A stretch of DNA of 64,000 bases from Gemmatimonadota bacterium (GTDB lineage Bacteria; Gemmatimonadota; Gemmatimonadetes; Gemmatimonadales; Gemmatimonadaceae), in NCBI GenBank assembly GCA_023249375.1, contig JAHFCT010000014.1, positions 1-64,000 of the forward strand. Direction: 5' to 3'. Numbering within the stretch: the first letter of the stretch is position 1; each line of letters opens with the position of its first letter. The notes beneath the pieces were generated by a model, which was not told the origin of the DNA, did no database searches, and saw nothing but the letters and a program-made list of their open reading frames with translations. Shown in pieces: positions 7,055-16,013 of the stretch. The position numbers and the translations under genes were made by a program.

Positions 7055-8425
7055 ATGCGCACACTGCTGCTGGTCCCCGCCCTGCTCTTCGCCACCACCG
7101 GCCTCGCTCAGCGGCCGAAGGCCGTGGCACGCCCGGCCGCCGGCCCCGATGTCTCGATGGGTCTTGGCCGCGACGCGCTCATTGCCGCGGCACTTGCCGA
7201 CATCTCGCCGGCCCGCATTCGCGCCACCGACAGCACGCTGGTGGCGTTTGGCACTCGGCACACGATGAGCGACACCGTGTCGGCAACGCGCGGCATTGGC
7301 GCAGCACGGCGCTTCCTCTACGGAGAACTGCGCGCCTACAGCCGCGACTGCGGCGGCTGCCTGCGGGTGGAGTATGACCCGTACGACGTGCAGATCACGC
7401 GCTTCCGCGACCGGCCGACCGCACGCGTCGTGAACGTGCTCGCGTGGCTGCCGGGACGGGATACGACGCGCGTGGTGGTGATCAGCGGACACTACGACTC
7501 GTGCATCTGCTCCACCGATCAGGCCGACGCGACGAGCGACGCACCGGGGGCGGATGACGATGGGTCGGGCACGTCGGCGGTGGTAGAGCTGGCGCGCGTG
7601 ATGTCGAAGCGGTTCCCGAAGGGCCTCGACGCGACGATTGTCTTTGCGGTGGTGGCGGCTGAGGAACAAGGGCTGCTGGGCGCCACGGGGTTTGCGCGCC
7701 GCTTGCACGACGAAAAGAAGACCGTTGTGGCGGCGTTCACCGACGACATCATCGGCAACGTCGTGGCCGATGACGGACGCGTGGATTCGACGAGCATGCG
7801 CACGTACGCCGTGGACTCGGTGCCGTCACGCAGCGGCGAGCTGGCGCGCTATGTGTGGGGCGTGGGTGCGGTGTACAACCCGGCCTTCGAGGTGCGTCCG
7901 ACGTTTCGGCTCGACCGCATTGGCCGCGGCGGCGACCACTCGCCGTTCCACCGGCTGGGCGACGCCGCGCTGCGCTTCACCGAACGGCTCGAGGACACCA
8001 AGCGCCAGCATCTGGGGACGGACGATCTCTCGGGCGTGAACTTCGCCTACGTCGCCAACGTCGCGAAGCTCAATCTCGCGACGGTCGCCTCGCTCGCGTC
8101 GGCGCCGGCGCCGGTGGACAGCGTGCAAGCGCGGCGTGATCGCGCATCGGGCGGACAGAAGTGGAACGTGACATGGAAGCCGACGCCGGGCGCGGCGCGG
8201 TATGAAGTGCTGTTCCGCGCGACGTCATCGGCGACGTGGACCAGGGTCTACGACGCGGGGACCGCGACGAGCTACCTGCTGGATGAGCAGCTCGACGACG
8301 GATGGGCCGCGGTGCGCGCGGTGAGCGACAACGGACACCGGTCGCTGACGACGGTGGCGTCGACGAGTGCGCCGCCGCGTGCCGCGCCGGCGGCCGCGAC
8401 CCCCGCTCCACCGCCGGAACGGTAG
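7055..8425 (+). CDS. Secreted M28-family zinc aminopeptidase
   Basis: Predicted exported metallopeptidase of 456 residues with a signal peptide (MRTLLLVPALLFATTGLAQ). The M28 zinc ligands are all visible: H in ISGHYDSC, D in GADDDGSG, E in VVAAEEQGLLG, D in FTDDIIGN and H in GGDHSPFH. The remaining C-terminal 100 residues (WNVTWKPTPGAARYEVLFR onwards, ending with a Pro/Ala tail) look like a fibronectin type III-like module. The frame is open further upstream, but ATG 7055 gives the signal peptide and lies behind a -10-like box. The next gene starts 2 nt after the stop, so it is co-transcribed. Confidence 0.92.
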   Translation: MRTLLLVPALLFATTGLAQRPKAVARPAAGPDVSMGLGRDALIAAALADISPARIRATDSTLVAFGTRHTMSDTVSATRGIGAARRFLYGELRAYSRDCGGCLRVEYDPYDVQITRFRDRPTARVVNVLAWLPGRDTTRVVVISGHYDSCICSTDQADATSDAPGADDDGSGTSAVVELARVMSKRFPKGLDATIVFAVVAAEEQGLLGATGFARRLHDEKKTVVAAFTDDIIGNVVADDGRVDSTSMRTYAVDSVPSRSGELARYVWGVGAVYNPAFEVRPTFRLDRIGRGGDHSPFHRLGDAALRFTERLEDTKRQHLGTDDLSGVNFAYVANVAKLNLATVASLASAPAPVDSVQARRDRASGGQKWNVTWKPTPGAARYEVLFRATSSATWTRVYDAGTATSYLLDEQLDDGWAAVRAVSDNGHRSLTTVASTSAPPRAAPAAATPAPPPER

Positions 8426-8427
8426 CC

Positions 8428-8781
8428 ATGCGTGACCAGGTCCCGCCGCTGATGACGCACGATGCCGCTGACTTCCGCGGCATTCCGGCATCCTTGCTGC
8501 GGGACCAGGCGTCGCTCTCCGGCTTGCTGATTGCGGCCGCGGGCGCGGCGGGGCTGACGACGGTTGATCCGCCGATCATGCGGCTGCTCCCGCGCGGCGG
8601 GCTGGTGATCCTCCTGCTGCTCGACCTGGGGCACGTCGCGCTGCATACGATGCCCGACGAAGGCGTGCTGGCGCTCGACCTGCTGGTGAGCGCCAAGAAG
8701 GATGCGCGCAAGGCGATTGACGTAGTGACGCGGCGCCTGAACGTGCGCCCGGCGCGCGCAACGCACAGCGACCGCGGCTGA
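8428..8781 (+). CDS. SpeD-like protein lacking the pyruvoyl serine
   Basis: A 117-residue protein resembling the small bacterial S-adenosylmethionine decarboxylase proenzyme (SpeD), which makes decarboxylated SAM for spermidine. The core LGHVALHTMPDEGVLALDLLV aligns with the family ESHxxIHTWPExG block. However the serine that self-cleaves to form the pyruvoyl group is Gly68, and the family catalytic cysteine position is Ser88; only the histidine (H73) is kept. It therefore should not process or decarboxylate in the known way. The length fits the family. It begins 2 nt after the M28 peptidase stop and precedes a membrane protein gene. Homology is judged by eye from one conserved block, so moderate certainty. 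Confidence 0.7.
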   Translation: MRDQVPPLMTHDAADFRGIPASLLRDQASLSGLLIAAAGAAGLTTVDPPIMRLLPRGGLVILLLLDLGHVALHTMPDEGVLALDLLVSAKKDARKAIDVVTRRLNVRPARATHSDRG

Positions 8782-8803
8782 CGCGCGCGACGCGACGCTG
8801 GGC

Positions 8804-10441
8804 GTGACGATTCCAGGCTCGGTGGTTCCCGTGGTGTTCGTCGCGCTCGCCGCGGCGATGATCGCGTGGAACTTCTCGCTCGGCGTTCGATTGTCGACGA
8901 TGGCGGGGGCGAGCCGCGTGTTCCGCGTGGTTTCCGGACTGTGCGCGTTTCTCTTTCTGCCGGCGTTGGTGATCAGTCTGCTCGCGACGAGTCCGGCGGG
9001 GGCGCGGGTGCTCGGACCGCTCGTCTGGCTGTGGCCGCTGGTTGCGTGCGGCGTGCTGTTGCAGAGCGTGTGGGCGCTGCTGCGCGGCCGGAGCCGTGTG
9101 CTGGTGGCACTGCCACTAGCGGTGTTCAACCTGATGGTCGCGTGGATTGCGATGGCGCATTGGCTCGATGCGTCGGGCCGTGCGATGCCACCGTGGGCCT
9201 TCACGCCCAGTGTGGCGATCTCTTCGCTGGCCGCCGCCGCGCTCGGCACGACGGCGTTTTCGTGGGCGGCGGGAGCGCTGGTGCCGGTGCTCGCGCCAGC
9301 CGCGCCAGCGCGCTGGCGTCTGACGCGGGCGTCGCGGACGCTGCTCGCCGCGGGCTGCGCGACGTTCTGCGTGCTCACCGGCATCGAGTCATCACGGGCG
9401 TACGGACGAATCACCAGCGTTCCATCGGGCGATGTGCAACCGAACTCGGCGCGTACCCGCGGTGATCTGGCAGTCGGCGTGCGCGTGTTCGGCACACTCG
9501 CCGGCACGCCGTCGGCTGCACTCGCGCGGCACGACGCCGCGCTGGCCGATTCGATGGGGGTAACGGCGCTGCACATCGAGTTCACCGCCGACGGCGCCAG
9601 CGCCACGGCGCTGGATTCGGCGGCACGCAGCATCGAGTCGCGACGCGATTCGCTGGTGCTCGTCGTGACGCTCGACTTGGGCGCCGGTGGATCACGGGCC
9701 CGCGACGATGAAGCAATGCGCGTGCGCCTCGCGGCCATCACGCAGATCGTGCGGCACCTGCGCCCGGACATTCTCCTGCCCGCCGAGCGAATCGCCGCCG
9801 GCGACGGCGCGAATGATGTGGCAGGATGGCAGCGGTACTACGAACGCGCCGCCGCCGCGGCGCGCGGTGTGGATCGCAACGTGACCATCGCGCTCGCCAC
9901 CGATGCGTCCGCGGCAATCGACAGCGCGCTGACGGACTGGGTGATGGCGGGCTCCTCGCCCGTTGACGCGGTGGCGCTCAGCGTGCGCGATGACGGGGCG
10001 CGTCCAGCACGCTTCACGCGAGCCCTCGACGCGATGGCGCGATGGGCCTCATTGGCCAGCGTCGCACCCACGGTGTGGATTGTCGGCGTGCCGACGGCGC
10101 CCGCGATCACGGGTGAACTGATTCAACAGCGGCTTGTGCGGTACGCGCTGAACTGGGGTGCGGCGCACTCGTGGGTGCGCGGCATCATCGCCGGCGACGC
10201 GTCTGACGGCCTGACTGCCACGGGCCTGCGCTCGTCATCGGGTCAATCGCGCCGTGCGCTCGCCGACGTGGGCGCCGCGCTCCGTGCGCAGCGCGACCTG
10301 CCCGCGGCGCTGCCGGCCGCCGATACGACCAGAGGCGCCGACACGCTCAGAGCCACCGAGGCGCTCAAGACGGCCGACCCCTCTCCCCGCGGCGCGACAA
10401 AGCGCCGCATCTCCGACACCCTCACACCGCCCCCACAATGA
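8804..10441 (+). CDS. Polytopic membrane protein with large extracytoplasmic domain
   Basis: A 545-residue protein of unknown function. The first 130 residues hold about four hydrophobic segments (VVPVVFVALAAAMIAW, GLCAFLFLPALVISLLA, LVWLWPLVACGVLLQSVWALL, VLVALPLAVFNLMVAWIAM), with two more at about 135-200. The remaining 340 residues are soluble and alternate strand and helix (ALHIEFTADG, SLVLVVTLDLG, LRPDILLPAERI, NVTIALATD, VDAVALSV, PTVWIVGVPT), which suggests a TIM-barrel-like, possibly sugar-related fold; this is inference. Start GTG 8804 follows CTGGG. The stop overlaps the ATG of the DUF2461 gene by 4 nt (10438-10441). Confidence 0.75.
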   Translation: MTIPGSVVPVVFVALAAAMIAWNFSLGVRLSTMAGASRVFRVVSGLCAFLFLPALVISLLATSPAGARVLGPLVWLWPLVACGVLLQSVWALLRGRSRVLVALPLAVFNLMVAWIAMAHWLDASGRAMPPWAFTPSVAISSLAAAALGTTAFSWAAGALVPVLAPAAPARWRLTRASRTLLAAGCATFCVLTGIESSRAYGRITSVPSGDVQPNSARTRGDLAVGVRVFGTLAGTPSAALARHDAALADSMGVTALHIEFTADGASATALDSAARSIESRRDSLVLVVTLDLGAGGSRARDDEAMRVRLAAITQIVRHLRPDILLPAERIAAGDGANDVAGWQRYYERAAAAARGVDRNVTIALATDASAAIDSALTDWVMAGSSPVDAVALSVRDDGARPARFTRALDAMARWASLASVAPTVWIVGVPTAPAITGELIQQRLVRYALNWGAAHSWVRGIIAGDASDGLTATGLRSSSGQSRRALADVGAALRAQRDLPAALPAADTTRGADTLRATEALKTADPSPRGATKRRISDTLTPPPQ

Positions 10442-11169
10442 CCGCGCTGCGATTTGCCGGCATGCGCCCGGCCGCGCTCACCTTTCTGCGCGTCATCAAG
10501 AAGAACAATCGCCGCGAATGGTTCGAGGCGAACCGCGACACGTACGAACGCGAGATCAAGTTGCCGCTCAAGGCGATGGTGGAGGAGCTCGACGTGCGTT
10601 TCGCCGAACTCGCACCGGAGTTCGTCGGCGATCCCAAGACGTCGCTCTTCCGCATCTACCGCGACATCCGTTTTTCGAAGGACAAGTCGCCATACAAGTC
10701 GCACGCGGCGTTCTGGATATTCCACCGCGCGCCGGGGCGCGGCGTCGGCCAGACGGTGGACGGCGGCGCGGGCTTCTACTTCCACCTCGAACCCGGCGCT
10801 TCGCTCGTGGCCGGCGGGCTCTGGATGCCGCCGCGCCCCAAGCTGCAGCGCATCCGCGACGCGATTGCAGACGATCCCAAGTCATTTGAAAAGCTGGTGC
10901 TCTCCAAGCCATTTCTGCGGCGCTTTGACGGATTGACCGAGGACGATCCCGGAGTGCTGCTGAAGCGACTGCCCCGTGGCTATGAAGCCGGCCATCCTGC
11001 CGAACGCTGGCTGCGGTTCAATTCATTCACGGTGTCACGCGCGCTCGCCGACAAGGACGTGCTTTCGCCGAAGGTGGTCGACCTCGTGATGAAGGACTAC
11101 GCCGCGATGGTCCCCTTCGTGCGCTGGCTGAACCGGGCGCTGGGCTTTGCGCCGCTCGCGCACCGATAG
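10438..11169 (+). CDS. DUF2461 family protein
   Basis: A 243-residue protein of the DUF2461 (TIGR02453) family, whose role is not established. Family features are the N-terminal LTFLRVIKKNNRREWFEANRDTYE block, the FRIYRDIRFSKDKSPYKSH segment, GAGFYFHLEPG, and WMPPRPKLQRIRDAI. It is coupled to the upstream membrane protein by an ATGA overlap and is the last gene of the run that starts at the M28 peptidase. It ends only 9 nt before the 3' end of the convergent M16 gene. Confidence 0.9.
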   Translation: MTALRFAGMRPAALTFLRVIKKNNRREWFEANRDTYEREIKLPLKAMVEELDVRFAELAPEFVGDPKTSLFRIYRDIRFSKDKSPYKSHAAFWIFHRAPGRGVGQTVDGGAGFYFHLEPGASLVAGGLWMPPRPKLQRIRDAIADDPKSFEKLVLSKPFLRRFDGLTEDDPGVLLKRLPRGYEAGHPAERWLRFNSFTVSRALADKDVLSPKVVDLVMKDYAAMVPFVRWLNRALGFAPLAHR

Positions 11170-11178
11170 CGGCCGTCG

Positions 11179-13770
11179 CTACACGCTTCGACCCGCGACG
11201 CCAAGCACCGCGCCTTCGACGCGGCGCGCGGGATCGAGAAAATCCACGGCGATGGCCTGCAGGTCGGCGACCGTGACGGCGCGCATGTGCTGCTCGTAAT
11301 CCACGAGTTCGTCGAGCGTGCCGAAGAGCCAGGCATCGGCAATGTCGATCATTACCGCGCCGCCGCTCTCCTGCCGAATGGCCCACGAACCCAGCGCGTA
11401 CGTGCGCGCCCGGTGCAGTTCCTCGTCGCTCACCGGTGACTCGCGCAGCTTCGCGATCTCCGCCAGCAGTCCGCGGCGCGCGTCCGCTTCCTTTTCTGGC
11501 GACGTTGCGATGTAGGCGGAGAACAGGCCGGCCAGCGGCCGAACGATGGGAGACGCGAGCACGGTGTACGCGAGCGACTGTTTGTCGCGCAGCCCTTCGA
11601 AGAACCGTCCGCCGAGTCCGCTGGCGACGCCGCCGAGCATTCCGGCCGCGAACCGCCGAGGGTCGTTGCGGGCCGGCCCGGCGTAGAGCAGCGCGAGCGC
11701 CGTCTGCGCCTTGTCGCGCCGCTCACTCTCATTGCGCTCGACCGCCGAGAAGACGGGCGGCGCAATGCGTGGGCGCTCCGCGGGGACGAGCGATCCAAAC
11801 GCGCCCGCCGCCATCGCGGCGAGTGCGTCGGGTTCGGCGTCACCGACGATGACGACGACGTGCTCGCCGGCCAGCACCACGTCGCGATGCCAGCGCCGCA
11901 GATCCTCGCTGGTGAGCGCGCCGAGCGTCGGTTCGGTGCCGAGTGTGCTGCGCGCGTAGGGATGCGCTCCCCACGCCGCGCGCGCGGCGAGGTGCAGCGG
12001 ATAGCGGTACATGTCGTCGCGCAGCTGTGCGAGCTGTGACAGCGCCACGGCGCGTTCGCTCTCCAGCGCATCGTCGGGCATCGTCGGCTCCTGCGCGACG
12101 TCGGCGAGGAGGGCGAGCGCCCCTTCGATCTGCGTGACGGGCACCGACACGGACCAGTGCATGGTCTCGGCGCCGGCACCGGCCCCGAGGGCGGCGCCGA
12201 GCCGTTCGCTCTCGTCGGCGATGCGCCCGGCCGTGCGCAACCGCGTGCCCTTGAGCGACGTCCGCGTCATCAGCGTGGAGGCTCCCTGCCACGCGTCCGG
12301 CTCTGCGGTCGCACCGGCGCGAACAAAGAGGCCGGCGTAGGCGATGGGCGTGCGCGGCGTGCGCCGCACGAGAACGGGAACGCCCGCCGCGGTGCGGTAC
12401 ACGCGAACGCCAGCCGTCTCGCAATCCGCCTGCACGCGGCGTGATGTGATGCGGGCCGCGCTCGTGGCCTCGCCGGCGCTCAGCGCGTCCGGCGACGCGC
12501 CATCAAGCGCCGCGCACAGCGTTGCCGCGTCCTTCGCCACCGCCACGGATCCGTGCGGTCGATAGATGACGATGGATGCCGCCTCGGGGTCGAGCAACCG
12601 GCGTGCGGCATCGGTCAGCTCATCGACCGTGGTGCGTTGCAACGCGTCGAAGTACGCGCCGCCCATTTGCCAGTCGCCGAGCGCTTCCCACGACGCCAGA
12701 TGATTGGCGCGCCCCTCGACGGTCTCGAGTCGCCGCAGCCAGCTGGCTTCGCGCATCCGCTGCACGCGTGAGAGTTCGACGCCGGACACGTCGCCGGCGC
12801 GGACGCGCGCGAGCTGGTCCCACACCGCGGCGGCGCAGTCGAGCGCGCGCTCGGGGCGCGTGGTCGCGTGCACGGCGAAGACGCCGAGCTCGACGGGAAG
12901 GTACTGGTACGCGCTGATGGACGACGCGAGCTGGCGGTCACGCACCGCCCGATAGAGTCGCGAGGAGCGGCCGGCGGAGAGGACGCTGGCAACGACATCA
13001 AGCCGCGGGGCATCGGGACTGGTGAGGGGCGGCGTGCGCCAGCCGATGGCGACTTCGGCCTGCGTGATGTCGCCGGTCCATTCGCGCACGCGAAAATCGC
13101 GGCGCGCCTCCTCCTGCGGTCCGCGGTCGCGGGCAACCGGCCCGTCGGGGAGTCCGCCATACAGCCGCTCGGCGAGCGCAATCGCCTCGTCGGCGGTAAC
13201 GTCGCCCGCAATCGCGAGCACGGTGTTGGCCGGGCGGTAGTAGCGGCGATAGAACCCGTGGACGAGATCGCGCGTGAGGGCGCGCAGCCCCGGTTCGCGC
13301 CCGATGCGCCAGCGGCGCATCCGATGCTGGTCGTGCAGCAGTTCGTACAGCGTTTCGGTGGCGACGGCGTGCGCGTTGTCCGCCTTGCGCTTGGCCTCCT
13401 CGACAATCACCTCGATCTCGCGCGCGAGTTCGCCGGCGTCGATGAGTGAGTTGGCGTACGCGTCGGCCTGGATGGCGAGGCCGGCGGCAAAGCCGGAGGC
13501 AGGCAGCACCGTGTAATACGACGTGTGGTCGTAGATGGTGCCGGCGTTGAGGTAGCCGCCCTGCGACTTCGTCTGCCGCGCGATTTCTCCGACGCCGCGC
13601 GTCGGCGTCCCCTTGAAGTACATGTGCTCGAGGACGTGCGAGATGCCGACGATGTCATCGGGTTCGTCGAAGTAGCCGGCCGAGACCCACGTGACGATCG
13701 CGACCACGGGGACGCGGTCGTCGGGCGCCACCAGCACGGTGAGACCGTTGCTGAGCCGATGGCGGCGCAC
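11179..13770 (-). CDS. M16-family zinc metallopeptidase, two-repeat form
   Basis: Predicted insulinase-type peptidase of 863 residues, with the N-terminal catalytic half and an inactive C-terminal half, as in two-domain M16 proteins. The inverted zinc motif HxxEH is H45-VLE-H49 and the distal glutamate lies at E124/E125 (VIVEEAKRKAD). No signal peptide is seen at the chosen GTG 13770. The frame continues upstream (NAALQLDAALAPERV) with no ATG, so a CTG at 13809 directly overlapping the TPR gene stop is an alternative start. It lies 41 nt downstream of the TPR gene on the same strand and is probably co-transcribed with it. Confidence 0.9.
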   Translation of the reverse strand: MRRHRLSNGLTVLVAPDDRVPVVAIVTWVSAGYFDEPDDIVGISHVLEHMYFKGTPTRGVGEIARQTKSQGGYLNAGTIYDHTSYYTVLPASGFAAGLAIQADAYANSLIDAGELAREIEVIVEEAKRKADNAHAVATETLYELLHDQHRMRRWRIGREPGLRALTRDLVHGFYRRYYRPANTVLAIAGDVTADEAIALAERLYGGLPDGPVARDRGPQEEARRDFRVREWTGDITQAEVAIGWRTPPLTSPDAPRLDVVASVLSAGRSSRLYRAVRDRQLASSISAYQYLPVELGVFAVHATTRPERALDCAAAVWDQLARVRAGDVSGVELSRVQRMREASWLRRLETVEGRANHLASWEALGDWQMGGAYFDALQRTTVDELTDAARRLLDPEAASIVIYRPHGSVAVAKDAATLCAALDGASPDALSAGEATSAARITSRRVQADCETAGVRVYRTAAGVPVLVRRTPRTPIAYAGLFVRAGATAEPDAWQGASTLMTRTSLKGTRLRTAGRIADESERLGAALGAGAGAETMHWSVSVPVTQIEGALALLADVAQEPTMPDDALESERAVALSQLAQLRDDMYRYPLHLAARAAWGAHPYARSTLGTEPTLGALTSEDLRRWHRDVVLAGEHVVVIVGDAEPDALAAMAAGAFGSLVPAERPRIAPPVFSAVERNESERRDKAQTALALLYAGPARNDPRRFAAGMLGGVASGLGGRFFEGLRDKQSLAYTVLASPIVRPLAGLFSAYIATSPEKEADARRGLLAEIAKLRESPVSDEELHRARTYALGSWAIRQESGGAVMIDIADAWLFGTLDELVDYEQHMRAVTVADLQAIAVDFLDPARRVEGAVLGVAGRSV

Positions 13771-13811
13771 CCGCTCCGGAGCGAGCGCGGCGTCGAGCTG
13801 GAGCGCGGCGT

Positions 13812-14924
13812 TCAGTGGACGATGCGCAGAAGGCCGGCGTCGGCGCTGGCGCGCAGGAAGCTCTCGGCGTCGCCGGCCGGAATCAGCCGGCCCGTGAGCG
13901 AGAAACCGCGGCGCGCTTCGCTCTGCATGAACTCGTGCACGGTGCGCTGCGCGGCGGTGGCGCTGCTATCGCGCATCTGCTGCACGATCTCGTCCCACGT
14001 CCCGTCGTATCCGCGCCCGTCGCTGCCCACCACGCGGTGCGTGGCCTCGGCGGTCTGCTCGGCCGTGAGCTGGTTGAGCAGCGTGCCGAACAATTCGAGC
14101 TGCTCCTTGGCCTGGCGCGCGTCCTGGTCATTGAAGCGCGTCTCGAGGTCGTTGAGCATTTCGTCCATCGGATCAATGGCGGGCGCCAGTTCCGCGAGCC
14201 GCGATTCCCACGGCTCGAAGGACGGGTCGCCGTCGGCAAGGCGCAGGTGCGACTTGCGGAGCTCGATCAGCCGCCAGATGCCGAGTTCGTCCCAGTGATC
14301 GTCGGGCTGCGTCTGATCGAGCTGGTAGAGCGCGGCTTCGTAGTCGCCGCGGTCGTACAGCAGGTTGCCAAGGTAGATACGCGCCTCGGCGAAGTGCTCG
14401 TCGACTTTGAGCGCGCGGCGCAGCGTCTCGGCGGCGGCCTCGTCGCGGCCCAGGCGGTGCTGGGTGTATCCGACGAGGGCGACGCCCTCGGCGCTGTCGG
14501 GCGCCTGGCGCACGGCGACCTCGAAGTACTCGAGTGCGTCGTCGAACTCGTCATCGCGAAAGAGCGCGCGGCCGATCTGCTGCATGAGCTCGATGTCGTC
14601 ATCGTAGCCGAGCGCGCGCACGCGGGCGAACAGTCGTTTGGCAAGCTCCGGCTGGCCGAAGCGAAGCATCGTCTCGCCGAGGCCGGCGAGGCCGTCTTCG
14701 TGCTCCGGATCGAGGACCAGCGCCTCCTCGAAACTGCGCCGGGCCCACGCGAACTCGTCGCGCGCGAGGCGGGCATAGCCCACACCGACGTGGAGTTCGA
14801 CCGCATTGGGATAGAGCGCCAGACCCTCGCGCAACGTGGCGAGGGCGCCATCGTAGTTGCCCTCGTTGTACAGCTGGTGCGCTCGTTCGTCGTACTCTTC
14901 GGAACTCAGGAACGAAGACGACAT
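13812..14924 (-). CDS. Tetratricopeptide-repeat protein
   Basis: A 370-residue cytoplasmic protein with about six TPR units in the first 230 residues (for example AHQLYNEGNYDGALATLREG, GVGYARLARDEFAWARRSFE, GYTQHRLGRDEAAAETLRRA, LGNLLYDRGDYEAALYQLD). The rest is a helical, charged domain with no recognised family. A scaffold role is likely. ATG 14924 is preceded by AGGAGGT at a 10-nt spacing and by TAGCTT as a possible -10 box. The M16 peptidase gene follows closely downstream. Confidence 0.88.
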   Translation of the reverse strand: MSSSFLSSEEYDERAHQLYNEGNYDGALATLREGLALYPNAVELHVGVGYARLARDEFAWARRSFEEALVLDPEHEDGLAGLGETMLRFGQPELAKRLFARVRALGYDDDIELMQQIGRALFRDDEFDDALEYFEVAVRQAPDSAEGVALVGYTQHRLGRDEAAAETLRRALKVDEHFAEARIYLGNLLYDRGDYEAALYQLDQTQPDDHWDELGIWRLIELRKSHLRLADGDPSFEPWESRLAELAPAIDPMDEMLNDLETRFNDQDARQAKEQLELFGTLLNQLTAEQTAEATHRVVGSDGRGYDGTWDEIVQQMRDSSATAAQRTVHEFMQSEARRGFSLTGRLIPAGDAESFLRASADAGLLRIVH

Positions 14925-15013
14925 CGTTCGACTGACCTCCTGCGACGGGTGAGGGATGACCGCAAGCTAAACTGGCGTACGCGGCGCATTCAACGGGGGT
15001 GCGGCACTCTTTG

Positions 15014-15925
15014 TTACCCCGCCTCGCGCAGTGCGACGGCGATGCGGGCGGCGAGATTGGCGTTGGCTTCGAGCAGGGCGAGATTGGCCGGCAGCGACGC
15101 GCCGCCGGTCTCGCGTTCCACGGCGGAGAGCAGGAACGGCGTGACAGCGGAGCCAGACACACCGGCCGTGCGCGCGGCGGCCAGGGCGCGCTGCACCGCG
15201 CCTTCCACGAGTGCGGCGTCGAGCGCGTGGGCGGCGGGCGGCGGCTGCACGACGAGCAGGGCGCCCGGCTGACCGAGGGCGCGGTGTGCCACGAAGGCGC
15301 GCACGATATCCGCGGGCTCGCTGGTGGAATGCGCCAGCGGCAACCCGGTGTGACGCGTGAAGAAACCCGGAAACTCGTCGGTGCCGAATCCGATCACCGC
15401 CACGCCGCAGCTCTCGAGCCGCTCGAGCGTGGCCGGCAGATCAAGAACGGACTTTGCCCCCGCGCAGACCGTGATGACGCTGGAGCGCGAGAGTGCGATG
15501 AGGTCGGCCGATTCATCGAACGGCTCGCGATGCACGCCGCCAATGCCGCCGGTCGCGAACACATCGATGCCCGCAGCGCTGCAAAGCGCGAGCGACGCCG
15601 CCACCGTCGTGGCGCCATCGAGGCCGCGCGCCACGGCCCAGCCGAGGTCACGCGCCGACACCTTTTCCACACCGTCGCGGCGCAGGAAGCGCTCAAGGTC
15701 GTCGCCCTCGAGGCCAACCATGGGCACGCCGCGGACGACGGCGAGCACGGCGGGCATGGCTCCCGCGGCGATGACTGCCTCGCGCATGCGGCGTTCCGCC
15801 TCGCGATTGGCCGGAATGGGCAGGCCTTGGGCCAGCACCGAACTTTCGAGGGCGACGACGGCGCGGTCGCGGCGATCTGCCGCGATGCCAGGGGACCAAC
15901 GGACCGCGTTGGCGAGGTCGTGCAC
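15014..15925 (-). CDS. psuG: Pseudouridine-5'-phosphate glycosidase
   Basis: Enzyme of nucleoside salvage that splits pseudouridine 5'-phosphate into uracil and ribose 5-phosphate. The 303 residues match PsuG over their length. The Schiff-base lysine is K158 in CAGAKSVLDLPATLE, with E27 in ALESSVLAQGLP and D141 in DESADLIALS; the constant offset of 8 from E. coli numbering (K166, D149) supports the alignment. GATTVAASL, VFATGGIGGVHR and GFGTDEFPGF are also family blocks. No psuK kinase is adjacent. GTG 15925 lies 6 nt behind a -10 box, suggesting a leaderless message. Confidence 0.93.
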   Translation of the reverse strand: MHDLANAVRWSPGIAADRRDRAVVALESSVLAQGLPIPANREAERRMREAVIAAGAMPAVLAVVRGVPMVGLEGDDLERFLRRDGVEKVSARDLGWAVARGLDGATTVAASLALCSAAGIDVFATGGIGGVHREPFDESADLIALSRSSVITVCAGAKSVLDLPATLERLESCGVAVIGFGTDEFPGFFTRHTGLPLAHSTSEPADIVRAFVAHRALGQPGALLVVQPPPAAHALDAALVEGAVQRALAAARTAGVSGSAVTPFLLSAVERETGGASLPANLALLEANANLAARIAVALREAG

Positions 15926-15931
15926 GACGCA

Positions 15932-15960
15932 AGCATACAACGCCGCATGCCGTGAGACAA
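15932..15960 (-). promoter_or_regulatory. Leaderless-type promoter of psuG
   Basis: Reading the minus strand: TTGTCT (15960-15955), a 17-bp spacer, TATGCT (15937-15932), then 6 nt to GTG 15925. The geometry puts the transcription start at or next to the start codon. Confidence 0.6.
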
Positions 15961-15998
15961 TTGCGATGGCGCGTCGTGCGTTCGGCTGGCGACCTCCG

Positions 15999-16004
15999 TA
16001 TCTT
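15999..16004 (+). promoter_or_regulatory. Putative -10 box for the hybrid histidine kinase
   Basis: TATCTT lies 9 nt before ATG 16014. No clear -35 box is seen at the right distance. Confidence 0.4.
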
Positions 16005-16013
16005 TGCCTTCGT

